A DNA stretch of 64,000 bases from positions 434,001-498,000 of the forward strand of contig NZ_CP147505.1 of NCBI RefSeq assembly GCF_037201915.1, in the 5' to 3' direction. The translations under genes were made by a program, and so were the position numbers. The stretch's first letter is position 1. Each line of letters begins with the position of its first letter. This document shows positions 6,983-15,959 of the stretch, one piece after another. The notes beneath the pieces are model-generated. The model was not told the DNA's origin. It did not search any database and saw nothing but the letters and a program-made list of their open reading frames with translations. Origin of the DNA: Haloplanus sp. CK5-1. Its GTDB lineage: Archaea > Halobacteriota > Halobacteria > Halobacteriales > Haloferacaceae.

Positions 6983-8113
6983 ACTGATAGTGTCTAGGAC
7001 GAATCTTTGCTGGTGAGATACGGCCAAATGTTTGGTTCGCTGATCGCGTTCAGTCCTCGTGGAATGTACTCTTCCAGCGTTGAGAGATCGGGAATGAGTC
7101 GATGCTTGAACCACTCTTGGAGCTGGTCCCAGCAGCCTTCGACAGCGTTCAATTCGGGGAGTTTCGAGGGAAAATACCACACTTCGAGATCGTCACCGCG
7201 TACGCACGCGACCGAACTGTCTCCGACAGTTTCGGTCGCTCGATTGCCGCTGACGTGCTCCCAGAGATCTCGTGCCCAGAAGTAGCCTGCCCGGTCGAGA
7301 AACACCACTAGCTCGTCACCAAAGCGATCTTTCAACGCCTCTAACAGTCGTATTCCGTGAAATCTGGTGAGATTCTCTTCCGTCCAGCAAAAGAAGCTGT
7401 CACCGTCGTCGGTGACAGCGCCCAGCACTGTCACCGACTCCCAAGACGTTGCGGTTTCGATGGTTGGATCCGAGCCGATCGGGTACCAGCCACGCCGCTC
7501 GACGGTGCCAACGTGCTTGGTAAATTGATCGACGACAACAACGGTTTTCTCGGTCAGTTCCGGCCGTTTTTTCGACTGTCTCTTCGAACTCAGCCTTGTC
7601 TTCAGGATCAGCTTCGTGATGACGAGGCCGTGCTGTCCGCCAGGACAGCCCGGCCTCTTTCAACAAGTCATACGCATAGGTCTCGTGATACTCAACACCG
7701 TACTCCTCTTTGGTGTGATGCAGCAAGAGTTTCGCTGACCAGGCTTGCTGGTCATAGCCGAGTTCGGTCGGTGGCTGTTGCAACTGTTCGAACAACTGTT
7801 CACGCTCCTCGCCGTCGATTTTGGCTGGGCCGCCTGGTCGCGGAGCGTCGTAGGGCGCTTGCTCGATCGGTTGTTCCTCAAACCGATCGAGCCAGTTCTG
7901 AATCGTTCGCTTCACAACACCGTGGCGGTCAGCCAGCGTGTCTAATTGGTCTCCTTTCTTACGGCCAATCGCCGCGAGAACACGTTCTCGCGGCTTTCCT
8001 TCGTCGATCTGGTCCTTGAGCTCGTAGAGTTCTTTGAGTGTGATATCGTCAAGCCGACCCATTACTGGCTTTAGCGTCTCAACAAGCAAATCACTTCCCT
8101 AATCACTATCAGT
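6983..8113. mobile_element. IS630-family insertion sequence, copy 1
   Basis: About 1.13 kb, ends ACTGATAGTG on both sides as inverted repeats, with further matches (TAGG, TTTGC) inside. It carries a two-frame transposase on the reverse strand. The expected TA duplication is not seen at these ends, so exact borders or later changes are uncertain. Its end sequence differs from copy 2 at 26716. Confidence 0.75.
6994..8062 (-). CDS. IS630-family transposase in two frames
   Basis: Frame A runs from 8062 (MGRLDDITLKEL): HTH 'LADRHGVVKRTIQNWLDRF' and linker. Frame B (about 7566-6994) carries the DDE core: 'KTVVVVDQFTK', 'VVFLDRAGYFW', 'PELNAVEGCWDQLQEWF'. They meet at a run of six A on the coding strand (7567-7572); reading through needs a shift there, and frame A alone drifts on to 7400 without meaning. 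Copy 2 has the same break at seven A, so slippage during transcription or translation is likely rather than chance decay. Confidence 0.8.
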
Positions 8114-8564
8114 GTCTGTCAGTCCGGGTGTGACCGATACGGAGGGTGTATCCAGCAGGGAACCACTTACAGAAGATCAATTGTTCAGTGAGCACTTTGA
8201 GAGGATCTTGGTCGAGCTGCCGTCTTCCATATGGCTCAGTGTAGCTTCAACCGTGGATTTGCGGGTTCGAACTCCACTCATATACCTGTTTGATATCGTA
8301 TAGCTCTCTGGACGCGTGCAAGATGTTGTGCGCGAGTCTCGCACGATGACTCGGTCTGTTCGAGGCAGTTCAGCCTAGTCAGTACAAGCGGCTATTGAAC
8401 GCCGTGAAGAATAAGACGACTACCTCTTTTTGTGGCCGTCAACGATCTCGGGCGGATTACCGTCACCCTCGTAGCCGCTCCGGCCGCTCTCGTCGTCGGT
8501 GGTCAACATATGCTTTTTAGCCTTCCACGAACAATTTAGATTACACATTAGATTAACAATAAAT
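8114..8564. other. Intergenic stretch
   Basis: Starts with the 3' remainder of the zinc-ribbon gene (8114-8191). A 29-codon reverse frame at 8420-8509 ('MLTTDDESGRSGYEG') has a start, a stop and acidic composition but no other support. Otherwise nothing recognisable. Confidence 0.3.
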
Positions 8565-8852
8565 ATGGCAACCAACAAACCTCAAATAGCCGTTACATTC
8601 AATCTGCAAAAATGGGCTGACGGACCGTCTCATCTAGACGATGGGGCAGACAAGCAACTGGCTCCCGCAGACAATCGGGATTCAGTGACGTTCGAAGTGC
8701 CCTGGGAAGATGGAACCGATGAGGAGGGGACTGTTTTCCCGGACGAGTCGTACGAAGCAAATCAGTTGCAATCTCACCCTACAGCTCCAGAGTGGGTACA
8801 AAACTGGGATGGACCGTACTACGTCCGGACAGAATTGGTTGACGACGAGTAA
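8565..8852 (+). CDS. Hypothetical protein, 95 residues
   Basis: Acidic soluble protein from ATG 8565 (MATNKPQIAVTFNLQ); an earlier in-frame ATG at 8499 would add an unlikely hydrophobic leader. Contains 'TFEVPWEDGTDEEGTVF' and 'WVQNWDGPYYVRTELV', suggesting a beta-rich small domain. No family recognised. Confidence 0.5.
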   Translation: MATNKPQIAVTFNLQKWADGPSHLDDGADKQLAPADNRDSVTFEVPWEDGTDEEGTVFPDESYEANQLQSHPTAPEWVQNWDGPYYVRTELVDDE

Positions 8853-8935
8853 GACTCTACAGGCGAACCGGGCAAGTGCCGTAGTAGGTCAAAGAGAATC
8901 GTCACCCCAGCACGAGAATGTCTCATCTCCGCCAG

Positions 8936-9274
8936 TTAGTTGACGTGGACGCGTACGACGTGGCCACCACATCCGCACTGCTCGATGTACTCCCACTGGA
9001 TATCTTCGTCTCCGAATCGTTCGTCGAGCGCATCGTAAAGGAATTTCTCGGGATGGCCGTGTGCTTTGTGCGTGACGAGATTCACATGGTGACCGCTGGT
9101 CGTTTGTTCGACCGCTTCGATCCCGTGCTGGGTGAGTAGCGTGAGGTCGTCTTCGTACTGTGGCTTTTCCAGATTTGCGGACCAGGAGTTGTCGTGGGTT
9201 CGGTCAGTGACTGATTCGGCTTCTTCGTGTGCGTGCTCGTGGTCGTCGCCGTGATCGTGGGAATGACTTGCCAT
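8936..9274 (-). CDS. CGCGG-type candidate RiPP precursor
   Basis: 112 residues: a His/Asp/Glu-rich N-terminus, a helical middle ('SWSANLEKPQYEDDLTLL', 'IEAVEQTTSGHHVNLVTHK') and the C-terminal 'QCGCGGHVVRVHV'. The CGCGG motif and layout match, from memory, the haloarchaeal family annotated as CGCGG-type radical-SAM-modified RiPP precursor. The expected maturase is a radical SAM/SPASM enzyme; none is nearby (the radical SAM gene at 42837 is an archaeosine enzyme). Modification and function are unproven. Flanked by small hypothetical and enolase-superfamily genes. Confidence 0.65.
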   Translation of the reverse strand: MASHSHDHGDDHEHAHEEAESVTDRTHDNSWSANLEKPQYEDDLTLLTQHGIEAVEQTTSGHHVNLVTHKAHGHPEKFLYDALDERFGDEDIQWEYIEQCGCGGHVVRVHVN

Positions 9275-9384
9275 CCTCTAGCATCGATCTGCCAGTCGTA
9301 TAAGGGGTTTGGTGGTGTCTCCGCTCCAGTTCTGTGAGAGGTAGTCGTCTGGGGGTATTTCGGCTCGGAGCACGAACTGGACGT

Positions 9385-10485
9385 ATGGATGATGATACAA
9401 CTGGTGGGAATCAAGTGGATGCGACAAATAGCGCGTTCTCCGATCTCTATGGGCAGATCAAATCGTTACCGGTCACTGTCGAAGCTGTTTCGATCGAGGG
9501 GAAGCATATCGAGACGGAAGGGCAGACCTTCGAGCGGACCATCATTCGCGTTCGGGGAGATGACGAAACCGGATTCGGGGAGGATGTCACTCGACCCATA
9601 GAGGCACACGAGCGACTCCGTGAGGAGGGACTATCCCTTCCGACTGGTGAGTGGACTATCGGAACATTCTCGGATGCCCTCGATACCGATCCGGTTCGCT
9701 TGGAGCAGAGGGTGCCCAGAGAGACACCTGAGCATTTGCGCTGGGCAATCGAGAGCGCAGTCCTGGATCTAGCACTCAAACAAGCAGGACGAACCTTGGC
9801 CGCGGTGCTGGACCGAGTGTACGAGCCGATGGCATTTGTCGTTAGTCCACGGCTTGGTGACCCTCCACGTACGCGTCCCGTGAACCGCTTTCTCGAAGCG
9901 AACCCAGATACAGAGTTTAAAATTGATGTCCCTGACACACCAGGCGATGAGTTACTATCGGCTCTGTCAGATACTGGTGCAATTCGAGTCCTTGACCTGA
10001 AAGCACAGTATGATTCGAACGTCGGTGCCCCCGCTGATCCGGAACTCTACCGACGGTTGTTCGAGGCCTTCCCGAATGCGCTCATTGAGGATCCGGCCGT
10101 CACAGATGCGACACGACACGTACTCGAAAAACATTCTGACCGAATCTCCTGGGACGCCCCGATAACAAGTGTGGAAAGCATCCAGGACCTGCCGTGGGAA
10201 CCGACTGTCCTCAACATCAAACCGTGTCAGTCTGGGAGACTCAAGTCCCTCTGTCGCATTCTCGACTATGCCTTTCAACACGACATCGAACTCTATGGAG
10301 GTGGCATGTTCGAACTTGATGCCGGCCGAGCGCACTCACAGGCAATAGCCTCGCTGTTCTATCCAAACAGTCCAAACGACCTTGCACCACCTGTATATCA
10401 CCAATACCAGGCCGACAAATCCTACCCATCGAGTCCGCTGGATCCGCCAGCTAAACTGACTGGGATCGGCTGGTATTCGAGGTGA
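9385..10485 (+). CDS. Enolase-superfamily protein (muconate cycloisomerase / OSBS-like)
   Basis: 366 residues: N-terminal capping domain (to about 110) and TIM barrel. Barrel residues expected of the superfamily are visible: 'LDLKAQY' (general-base Lys), 'IEDPA' (metal-binding Glu), 'SWDAPI' (metal-binding Asp) and 'NIKPCQSG' (second Lys). These enzymes abstract a proton next to a carboxylate with Mg2+. The substrate cannot be deduced and the context gives no pathway. Start at MDDDTTGG; the upstream 17 codons look non-coding. Confidence 0.7.
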   Translation: MDDDTTGGNQVDATNSAFSDLYGQIKSLPVTVEAVSIEGKHIETEGQTFERTIIRVRGDDETGFGEDVTRPIEAHERLREEGLSLPTGEWTIGTFSDALDTDPVRLEQRVPRETPEHLRWAIESAVLDLALKQAGRTLAAVLDRVYEPMAFVVSPRLGDPPRTRPVNRFLEANPDTEFKIDVPDTPGDELLSALSDTGAIRVLDLKAQYDSNVGAPADPELYRRLFEAFPNALIEDPAVTDATRHVLEKHSDRISWDAPITSVESIQDLPWEPTVLNIKPCQSGRLKSLCRILDYAFQHDIELYGGGMFELDAGRAHSQAIASLFYPNSPNDLAPPVYHQYQADKSYPSSPLDPPAKLTGIGWYSR

Positions 10486-10695
10486 CTACGGTCGTTTGAC
10501 TCCACGGGAATTGTGCCCTGCTCTGGTGAGATCTTCTTCTTTAGATACCTACCACCAGGAAGCTACTGCTCACTCCAGCTGTCTATCGCTGACCGGATGA
10601 GCAGTAGGTCACTGTAGTAGTATTCACTTCCTAGCACACCTCGGAACCGTGTTTCGACCCGAGTACTAAATAACAGCATGTGCAACAGTAACACG

Positions 10696-10914
10696 ATGAG
10701 TGATACTTCAGATCAGCCCGATAGCGAACCGAGTTCAGAAACATCTGAGCGCGATGAGCTCCGTACGATGTCGTTCCGGATGCGGGAAATTCAGCGGCTG
10801 CTCAGCGTCCGAGTCGAACAGGAAAACCGCAGACTCGAAGACGAAGGTATCGACCCCGTTCCTACTGCCCGTTTTCAAGAACAACTCACGTCAGAGGACA
10901 TCCCAGAGGAATAA
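10696..10914 (+). CDS. Hypothetical protein, 72 residues
   Basis: Very acidic; a Ser/Glu-rich head followed by an amphipathic helix 'MSFRMREIQRLLSVRVEQEN' likely to form a coiled coil. ATG 10696 chosen; a second in-frame ATG six codons upstream is possible. No family recognised. Nothing was found in 10486-10695 or 10915-11117. Confidence 0.45.
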   Translation: MSDTSDQPDSEPSSETSERDELRTMSFRMREIQRLLSVRVEQENRRLEDEGIDPVPTARFQEQLTSEDIPEE

Positions 10915-11117
10915 CCGTCAGCGTCGAACGTCCGTGGCAAGTCCCTGCCCCGACCGATCCGTGAATAGTTCTGTAATGCGACAGCAAATATCGTAAGCCC
11001 ACCCGTCCGACGCTGTGGGACTACCCGCGCCCGAAAGGACTGGTAGTCCAGTGATTGGACTGCACACCTGAAACTGCCACCGCTTGGGATTCCTCCGCGT
11101 TTACGCAAAAGAGGATG

Positions 11118-11651
11118 TCAAGCGAGCTCTCCGTCTTGATGTGCTCGGACGAACGCCCGTCGGAGGACTGTCAACAGTACGTACGTCTCGTATTTTTGGG
11201 TTCGGCAGTGTTCGCAGGGTTGCATCTCGGCCGTGATATCATCGATCACGTCGTCGTACTCGTCGGTCAGCGTGTCAAGTGCTGTTTCGATCTGGGGCCG
11301 GACAGCGTCGGTCATGTCTTCGATGGCTGGCTCGGCTGACTCTGGCAGCGAGTACGAGAGGACGGTCGTGTTCGCTCCGTAGTATTTCGTCGTTCCACCA
11401 CGTCCCTCTTCGAACCTGACAACATCAACGAGTCCCGCATCCCGAAGCTCGTTGATATGGTGACGAACCGTGTTTTCAGTCCGGTCGATTCCCCGGTCGG
11501 AGAGACGCTCGTGTACCTCGCTCGCCGTTAGCGTCTCATCAGCGAGTATATCGAGAATCATTGTCCGCATCGGTTCGTCGATAGCATCGGACACCCGCGT
11601 ATCTCGAACGGCGATGTCCTCAAGCTCGTGTTCGGCATCGGACGTGCTCAT
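11118..11651 (-). CDS. ArsR-like winged-helix regulator of the metal-efflux module
   Basis: 177 residues. The N-terminal wHTH spans about 20-95: 'SDAIDEPMRTMILDILA', 'LTASEVHERLSDRGIDRTENTVRHHINELRDAGLV'. The C-terminal part is helical with 'QPCEHCRTQKYE', a CxHC site suited to binding a soft metal. It is divergent from the metallochaperone and ATPase genes and very likely controls them in response to metal. Composition is GC-rich like that module and unlike its low-GC neighbours. Confidence 0.75.
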   Translation of the reverse strand: MSTSDAEHELEDIAVRDTRVSDAIDEPMRTMILDILADETLTASEVHERLSDRGIDRTENTVRHHINELRDAGLVDVVRFEEGRGGTTKYYGANTTVLSYSLPESAEPAIEDMTDAVRPQIETALDTLTDEYDDVIDDITAEMQPCEHCRTQKYETYVLLTVLRRAFVRAHQDGELA

Positions 11652-11760
11652 ATGTGATTCGACGGCGTGTACACGCTAAGTAGTGACGACCGCTGCATAG
11701 ATTCTGTTTGACGCCTTCTTCCGAGGGCCCAGTGAAAGCTCTAGACGACTCGTTTGTCCG

Positions 11761-11815
11761 TTCAAACATCCCGTATCTACATTCAAACATATCATCTAAA
11801 AAATACTTTAGTGGG
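11761..11815. promoter_or_regulatory. Operator repeats and TATA region of the metal-efflux operon
   Basis: TTCAAACAT occurs at 11761-11769 and 11782-11790, exactly 21 bp (two helical turns) apart; the first is also part of an imperfect inverted GTTTG..CAAAC. An AT-rich TATA-like AAAATACTTTA follows at about 11800, some 30 bases before ATG 11839. The spacing suggests a dimer-of-dimers regulator binding upstream of the promoter, presumably the divergent wHTH protein. Confidence 0.5.
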
Positions 11816-11838
11816 TATGGGTGCTACGTAGAACTGTG

Positions 11839-12054
11839 ATGAGCGAAACGACCCAATTCCGCGTAATGGACTTCGACTGTCCGAGCTGTGCAAGCACCGT
11901 CGAACGCGCCCTGTCGAATCAGGACGGCGTCGAAGACGTCGAGGTACACTACTCGACCGGCCGCGTCGAGATCGACTACGACGACAGCGTCGCCGACCCC
12001 GATACGTTCGAACAGACCATCGAAAATCAGGGCTACTCGCCCCAGCCCGCATAA
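11839..12054 (+). CDS. Heavy-metal-associated (HMA) metallochaperone
   Basis: 71 residues, one HMA domain with ferredoxin-like fold: the metal site is 'DFDCPSCASTVERAL' (CxxC), followed by 'GVEDVEVHYSTGRVEIDYDD'. Cytosolic carrier handing metal to the ATPase encoded 11 bases downstream, which lacks an HMA domain of its own at its N-terminus. Start at MSETTQ. Confidence 0.85.
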   Translation: MSETTQFRVMDFDCPSCASTVERALSNQDGVEDVEVHYSTGRVEIDYDDSVADPDTFEQTIENQGYSPQPA

Positions 12055-12065
12055 CGAGGAAAATC

Positions 12066-13991
12066 ATGGATACCCAATCAATCAAACAGGACTACCGTAA
12101 ACACCGAAAGGCCATCATCGTCGCGGTGAGCGGCCTGCTGTACGCTGGCGGCTGGACGCTCGGCTACGTCTCGGCCTTCGACACGGCGAGCGCCGCGATC
12201 TTGATCCTCGCGGCTATCGTCGGCGGTTACGACATCGCCAAGACCGCCTACCACGAGGTCAAAAGCCGGACGCTCGGCATCAAGACGCTCGTGACGCTGG
12301 CCGCCGTCGGCGCGATAGCTATCGGGTCGTACTGGGAGGCCGCCGCAGTGGTCTTCCTGTTCGCACTCGGATCGTACCTCGAAGGGCGGACGATGCGCAA
12401 GACGCGAAACGCCCTCGAAGAACTCCTCGAAATGACGCCAGACACAGCCACTGTGCGCCGCGACGGCGAGCAAAAAGAAGTGCCCGCCCGCGAGGTCGAA
12501 GACGGCGAGATAGTTATCGTCAAGCCCGGCGAGAAAATCCCCGTCGACGGTGACGTCGTCGATGGAGAGAGCGCCGTCAATCAGGCGCCGGTCACTGGCG
12601 AAAGCGCGCCCGTTCACAAGGCTGACGGCGACGAGGTGTACGCCGGGACGGTCAACCAGGAAGGAGCCCTCGAGGTCCGGACGACCGGTGCTGGGTCGGA
12701 CACGACGCTCCAGCGGATCATCCAGCGTGTCGAAGAGGCCCAGGAGGCACAGTCGCCAACGGAGAGCCTCATCGACCGCTTCGCGAAGTACTACACGCCC
12801 GGTGTACTCGCGCTGTCCATCGGCGCCTACGCAGTCACGCAGAACGCGATTCTGTCGCTGACGCTGCTGGTTATCGGCTGTCCCGGCGCGCTGGTGATCG
12901 GGCCGCCAGTCAGCATCGTCTCTGCAATCGGGAATGCAGCTCGGAGCGGCGTTCTGATGAAAGGCGGCGAGCACCTCGAACGGGCCGGCAAGATCGACCT
13001 TGTCGCCTTCGACAAGACCGGGACGCTCACGAAAGGCGAAACGACTGTCGCCGACGTTGCCGGGTTCGACGCCGAAGCCAGCGACGTGCTGGAGCTTGCA
13101 GCCATCGCCGAGAAGAAGAGCGAGCACCACCTCGGCGACGCCATCCTCGAGGCGGCACAGGACCGTCCGGCCGCAGTCACCGATGGCGGGACGGAAGCTG
13201 TTCAGGCAGACGCCGAATCAGCACCCACGGAAGCACGCTCAGTCCCCGACCCGGACGACTTCGACGTGGTCGCCGGCAAGGGCGTCATCGCTCACCAAGG
13301 CGGCCGCGAGATCGTCGTCGGGAACCGCTCGTTGCTCGACGAGCGCGATATCGAGATCCCCGGCGAGGTTGCGGAATACGTCCGCGAGCGCGAGGAGCGC
13401 GGCGAGACTGTCGTCCACATCGTGCGTGACGGCGTCGTCATCGGCGCTATCGCCATGCGTGACGAACTACGAGAGGCGGCGCCCGGCGTCGTCCAGGAGC
13501 TTCAGGACGCTGGTATCGAGACGGTGATGCTCACCGGCGACAACGGGCGCGTCGCTGCCGCAGTGGCCGAAGAAGTCGGTATCGACGACTACCGCGCCGA
13601 ACTGCTGCCCGAGGACAAGCAAGCTGTCATCGAGGAGTTCCGCGACGACGGGCACGTCGTGGCGATGGTCGGCGACGGCATCAACGACGCGCCCTCGCTG
13701 GCGACCGCCGACGTCGGCATTGCCATGGGCGCCGCCGGTACGGATACCGCCATCGAGACGGCGGATATGGCGCTGATGGCCGACGACCTCGAACGCATCC
13801 CGTACGCTGTGAAACTCAGCAAGGCCACGCGGTGGAACATCTACGAGAACGTCGGCCTCGCGGTGCTGACGGTGACGCTCCTGCTGGCGGGCGTCCTGAC
13901 GAGCTACGTCACGCTCGCGCTCGGGATGCTCGTCCACGAAGCCAGCGTCCTCGCCGTGATCGGCAACGGAATGCGACTACTGCGGTACTGA
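12066..13991 (+). CDS. P1B-type heavy-metal-translocating ATPase
   Basis: 641 residues, inner-membrane efflux pump. Motifs: actuator 'TGES' (about 178), membrane motif 'IGCPGALVIGPP' (Cys about 272), phosphorylation site DKTGTLT (Asp about 316), 'LTGDN', hinge 'VGDGINDAP' (about 535). The last helix has 'HEASVLAVIGNGMRLL', like Zn/Cd pumps (P1B-2). The usual CPC is CPG here, so one of the two metal-binding cysteines is missing and the metal cannot be assigned with confidence. Between DKTGT and the hinge is a longer acidic insert. In an operon with the chaperone. Confidence 0.9.
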   Translation: MDTQSIKQDYRKHRKAIIVAVSGLLYAGGWTLGYVSAFDTASAAILILAAIVGGYDIAKTAYHEVKSRTLGIKTLVTLAAVGAIAIGSYWEAAAVVFLFALGSYLEGRTMRKTRNALEELLEMTPDTATVRRDGEQKEVPAREVEDGEIVIVKPGEKIPVDGDVVDGESAVNQAPVTGESAPVHKADGDEVYAGTVNQEGALEVRTTGAGSDTTLQRIIQRVEEAQEAQSPTESLIDRFAKYYTPGVLALSIGAYAVTQNAILSLTLLVIGCPGALVIGPPVSIVSAIGNAARSGVLMKGGEHLERAGKIDLVAFDKTGTLTKGETTVADVAGFDAEASDVLELAAIAEKKSEHHLGDAILEAAQDRPAAVTDGGTEAVQADAESAPTEARSVPDPDDFDVVAGKGVIAHQGGREIVVGNRSLLDERDIEIPGEVAEYVREREERGETVVHIVRDGVVIGAIAMRDELREAAPGVVQELQDAGIETVMLTGDNGRVAAAVAEEVGIDDYRAELLPEDKQAVIEEFRDDGHVVAMVGDGINDAPSLATADVGIAMGAAGTDTAIETADMALMADDLERIPYAVKLSKATRWNIYENVGLAVLTVTLLLAGVLTSYVTLALGMLVHEASVLAVIGNGMRLLRY

Positions 13992-14027
13992 ACAGCATCG
14001 AATCACAAACGAGCGAATACAATCACA

Positions 14028-14693
14028 ATGACAGAGAACACGACTCCGACCGACACGAACCGCCCCGAATCGAACTGGACCGTCGAATACGATGTCGAAC
14101 CGATCCGGATCCGCGACCCAGTCGCGGAAGCACTCGCCGTCCTCGAACCCGGCGACCCGTTCGTCGTCACCTACGAGGACGTCGTGAAAGCAGCGGGTCA
14201 TTCCTGTCCGACCGCGTCCGGCGCTTACCGGATCGCCCAACTGGGCCTCGACGCGCTGTATCCCGACGACGTCGCTGTCCGAAGCGAGGTCGAGGTACTC
14301 GCAGCAGGGCCGCGTGACGACGCGACGTACGGCGTCATGGGACGGCTCATCTCGTACGTGACCGGCGCCGCCCAAGAAGACGGCTTCGGTGGGCTCGCCG
14401 GCGGCCACGGTAATCGCAAGAACATGCTGACGTTCGATGCGTTCGACCCCGATAGTGCTGCCCCGACGTTCCGGTTCCGCCGGACCGACACCGACGAAAC
14501 CGTCGAGGTGACCTACCACGTCGGCGACGTTCCGGATGGCGGGCCAGCTCTCGGCAACCTCCAACAGATCATCGATGGGACGGCCAGCGAGGAAGAACGC
14601 GAACTCTTCGCAGAAGTCTGGCACGGCCGCGTCCAAGCTGTCCTTTCAGAGGATTCTCTGTTCACCGTGACGACCATCGAACACTGGCAATAG
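14028..14693 (+). CDS. FmdE-like protein
   Basis: 221 residues. 'VKAAGHSCPTASGAYRIAQLGLDALYP' matches the GHxCP..xGxR signature of FmdE-domain proteins, a fold often linked to metal binding; other potential ligands are 'GGHGNRKN' and the C-terminal His residues. It follows the ATPase by 36 bases and shares its composition, so it is probably the last gene of the metal operon, with an unknown handling role. Confidence 0.65.
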   Translation: MTENTTPTDTNRPESNWTVEYDVEPIRIRDPVAEALAVLEPGDPFVVTYEDVVKAAGHSCPTASGAYRIAQLGLDALYPDDVAVRSEVEVLAAGPRDDATYGVMGRLISYVTGAAQEDGFGGLAGGHGNRKNMLTFDAFDPDSAAPTFRFRRTDTDETVEVTYHVGDVPDGGPALGNLQQIIDGTASEEERELFAEVWHGRVQAVLSEDSLFTVTTIEHWQ

Positions 14694-15001
14694 AACACTC
14701 GATTTTAGTTCCACCGAGCCTACTAGTAGTTCCTCGCCCGGTAGTGTTCCGAGCGTACATTTCTGATATACTATTAGAATTATCTAAAAATAATATAGAT
14801 GGCTTCAGCCAGAGTCTATCGTGGAATGAGATTCATCCGTAGTAGCCGCTCTTTCTCTTCGTATCTCGGAAACTGCCGATGATGACGAGTCTGGAATGAG
14901 GTCTGCCGAGAGTCCAGGCATCTGTCAGCTTCGGATGATCGTGCTGTATACAACGCGCGAATTCAGCAATTGGTGCTCGCATGGCCATCGCTCTCTGAGC
15001 C
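14694..15001. other. Intergenic stretch
   Basis: AT-rich centre near 14760-14800; no gene, repeat or clear promoter that I can support. It marks the drop from the GC-rich metal module back to low-GC accessory DNA. Confidence 0.4.
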
Positions 15002-15709
15002 TTACTTCCACTCTTCGGACTCCGATTCTGCCTGCAACTCACCCTTTGCTTGCCGTCTGTCTGGCCAGAAGGTCAGAATCAGCACAGTGAGATAGTACAC
15101 CCCAATAGTTCCGAGAACGAATTGACCCGGCACTTGGCCAACGGTCGCAGTTCCAAGGAGTCCGGTGGACGTTGTTGCAAACACGGTTAGCCGGACGAGC
15201 CAGGCGACGATCAAAACGGAAATCAAAGCGAAATAGACCCGTCGAAGCCGGCGCGAAACAGCTTCGACTACTGGTATTTTCATCGTTGGGTCTCGAAAAT
15301 CGCCGCTGAGAAGCTCACGCCAATTGGATTGCTCTACGCCATCCGGATCGAGGGCGTTTGCGAACACGTTCTCTTCGATGAGGCGTACTCGAGACCGCCA
15401 GATATCGTACACGCGGTAGCGACGCGATTCGATGCCTAAAAATACAGATACCATAACAATCCCTATGATGAGGATGTAGTGCGGGCGTGACTCTCCCGAG
15501 AAAGCCCACGTGAGTAACGTCGCTGTCAATACAACAGCCCAGTTGGTCGTCCTATCGATCCGTGTGCGCCAGGACGTAGTGCGACCCATCTCACCACGAT
15601 ATGCGTGGCCCATGAGCGAGAGAAAATCCCCGCGTTCACCTGCTACCTCACCGGCAATCTCGCGTTCTTCAGGCGACTCTGGGTCGAAATCGGACGGATT
15701 ATCCGACAT
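15002..15709 (-). CDS. DUF2270-like membrane protein
   Basis: 235 residues starting at MSDNPSDF. 'FLSLMGHAYRGEMGRTTSWRTRIDRT' precedes two hydrophobic segments; the C-terminal half has two more ('VYFALISVLIVAWLVRLTVF', 'FVLGTIGVYYLTVLILTFW'). This pattern fits the DUF2270 family (name from memory), of unknown function. Adjacent genes give no hint. Confidence 0.7.
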   Translation of the reverse strand: MSDNPSDFDPESPEEREIAGEVAGERGDFLSLMGHAYRGEMGRTTSWRTRIDRTTNWAVVLTATLLTWAFSGESRPHYILIIGIVMVSVFLGIESRRYRVYDIWRSRVRLIEENVFANALDPDGVEQSNWRELLSGDFRDPTMKIPVVEAVSRRLRRVYFALISVLIVAWLVRLTVFATTSTGLLGTATVGQVPGQFVLGTIGVYYLTVLILTFWPDRRQAKGELQAESESEEWK

Positions 15710-15959
15710 ACTGTACATATGGACAACCGATAGGTAAACGCTCCCGTGTGTGGAGTTGCTGACTACAAGCTCTGAGTCGGGCACGCACTTTCTGACAAAG
15801 TCGGGGAAGTAATTCAGCGAGTGCTGAATAGAACGCGCGAATCGGTCGCATAGCCAGCTTGTTTCAGACAAGAAACGTGCCTGGAGAACCAAGTAGGATG
15901 AATAGACTAATCAAAGCGACTATGGCTCCACAGTACGTGTTTCTATACAGTTTATTCAG

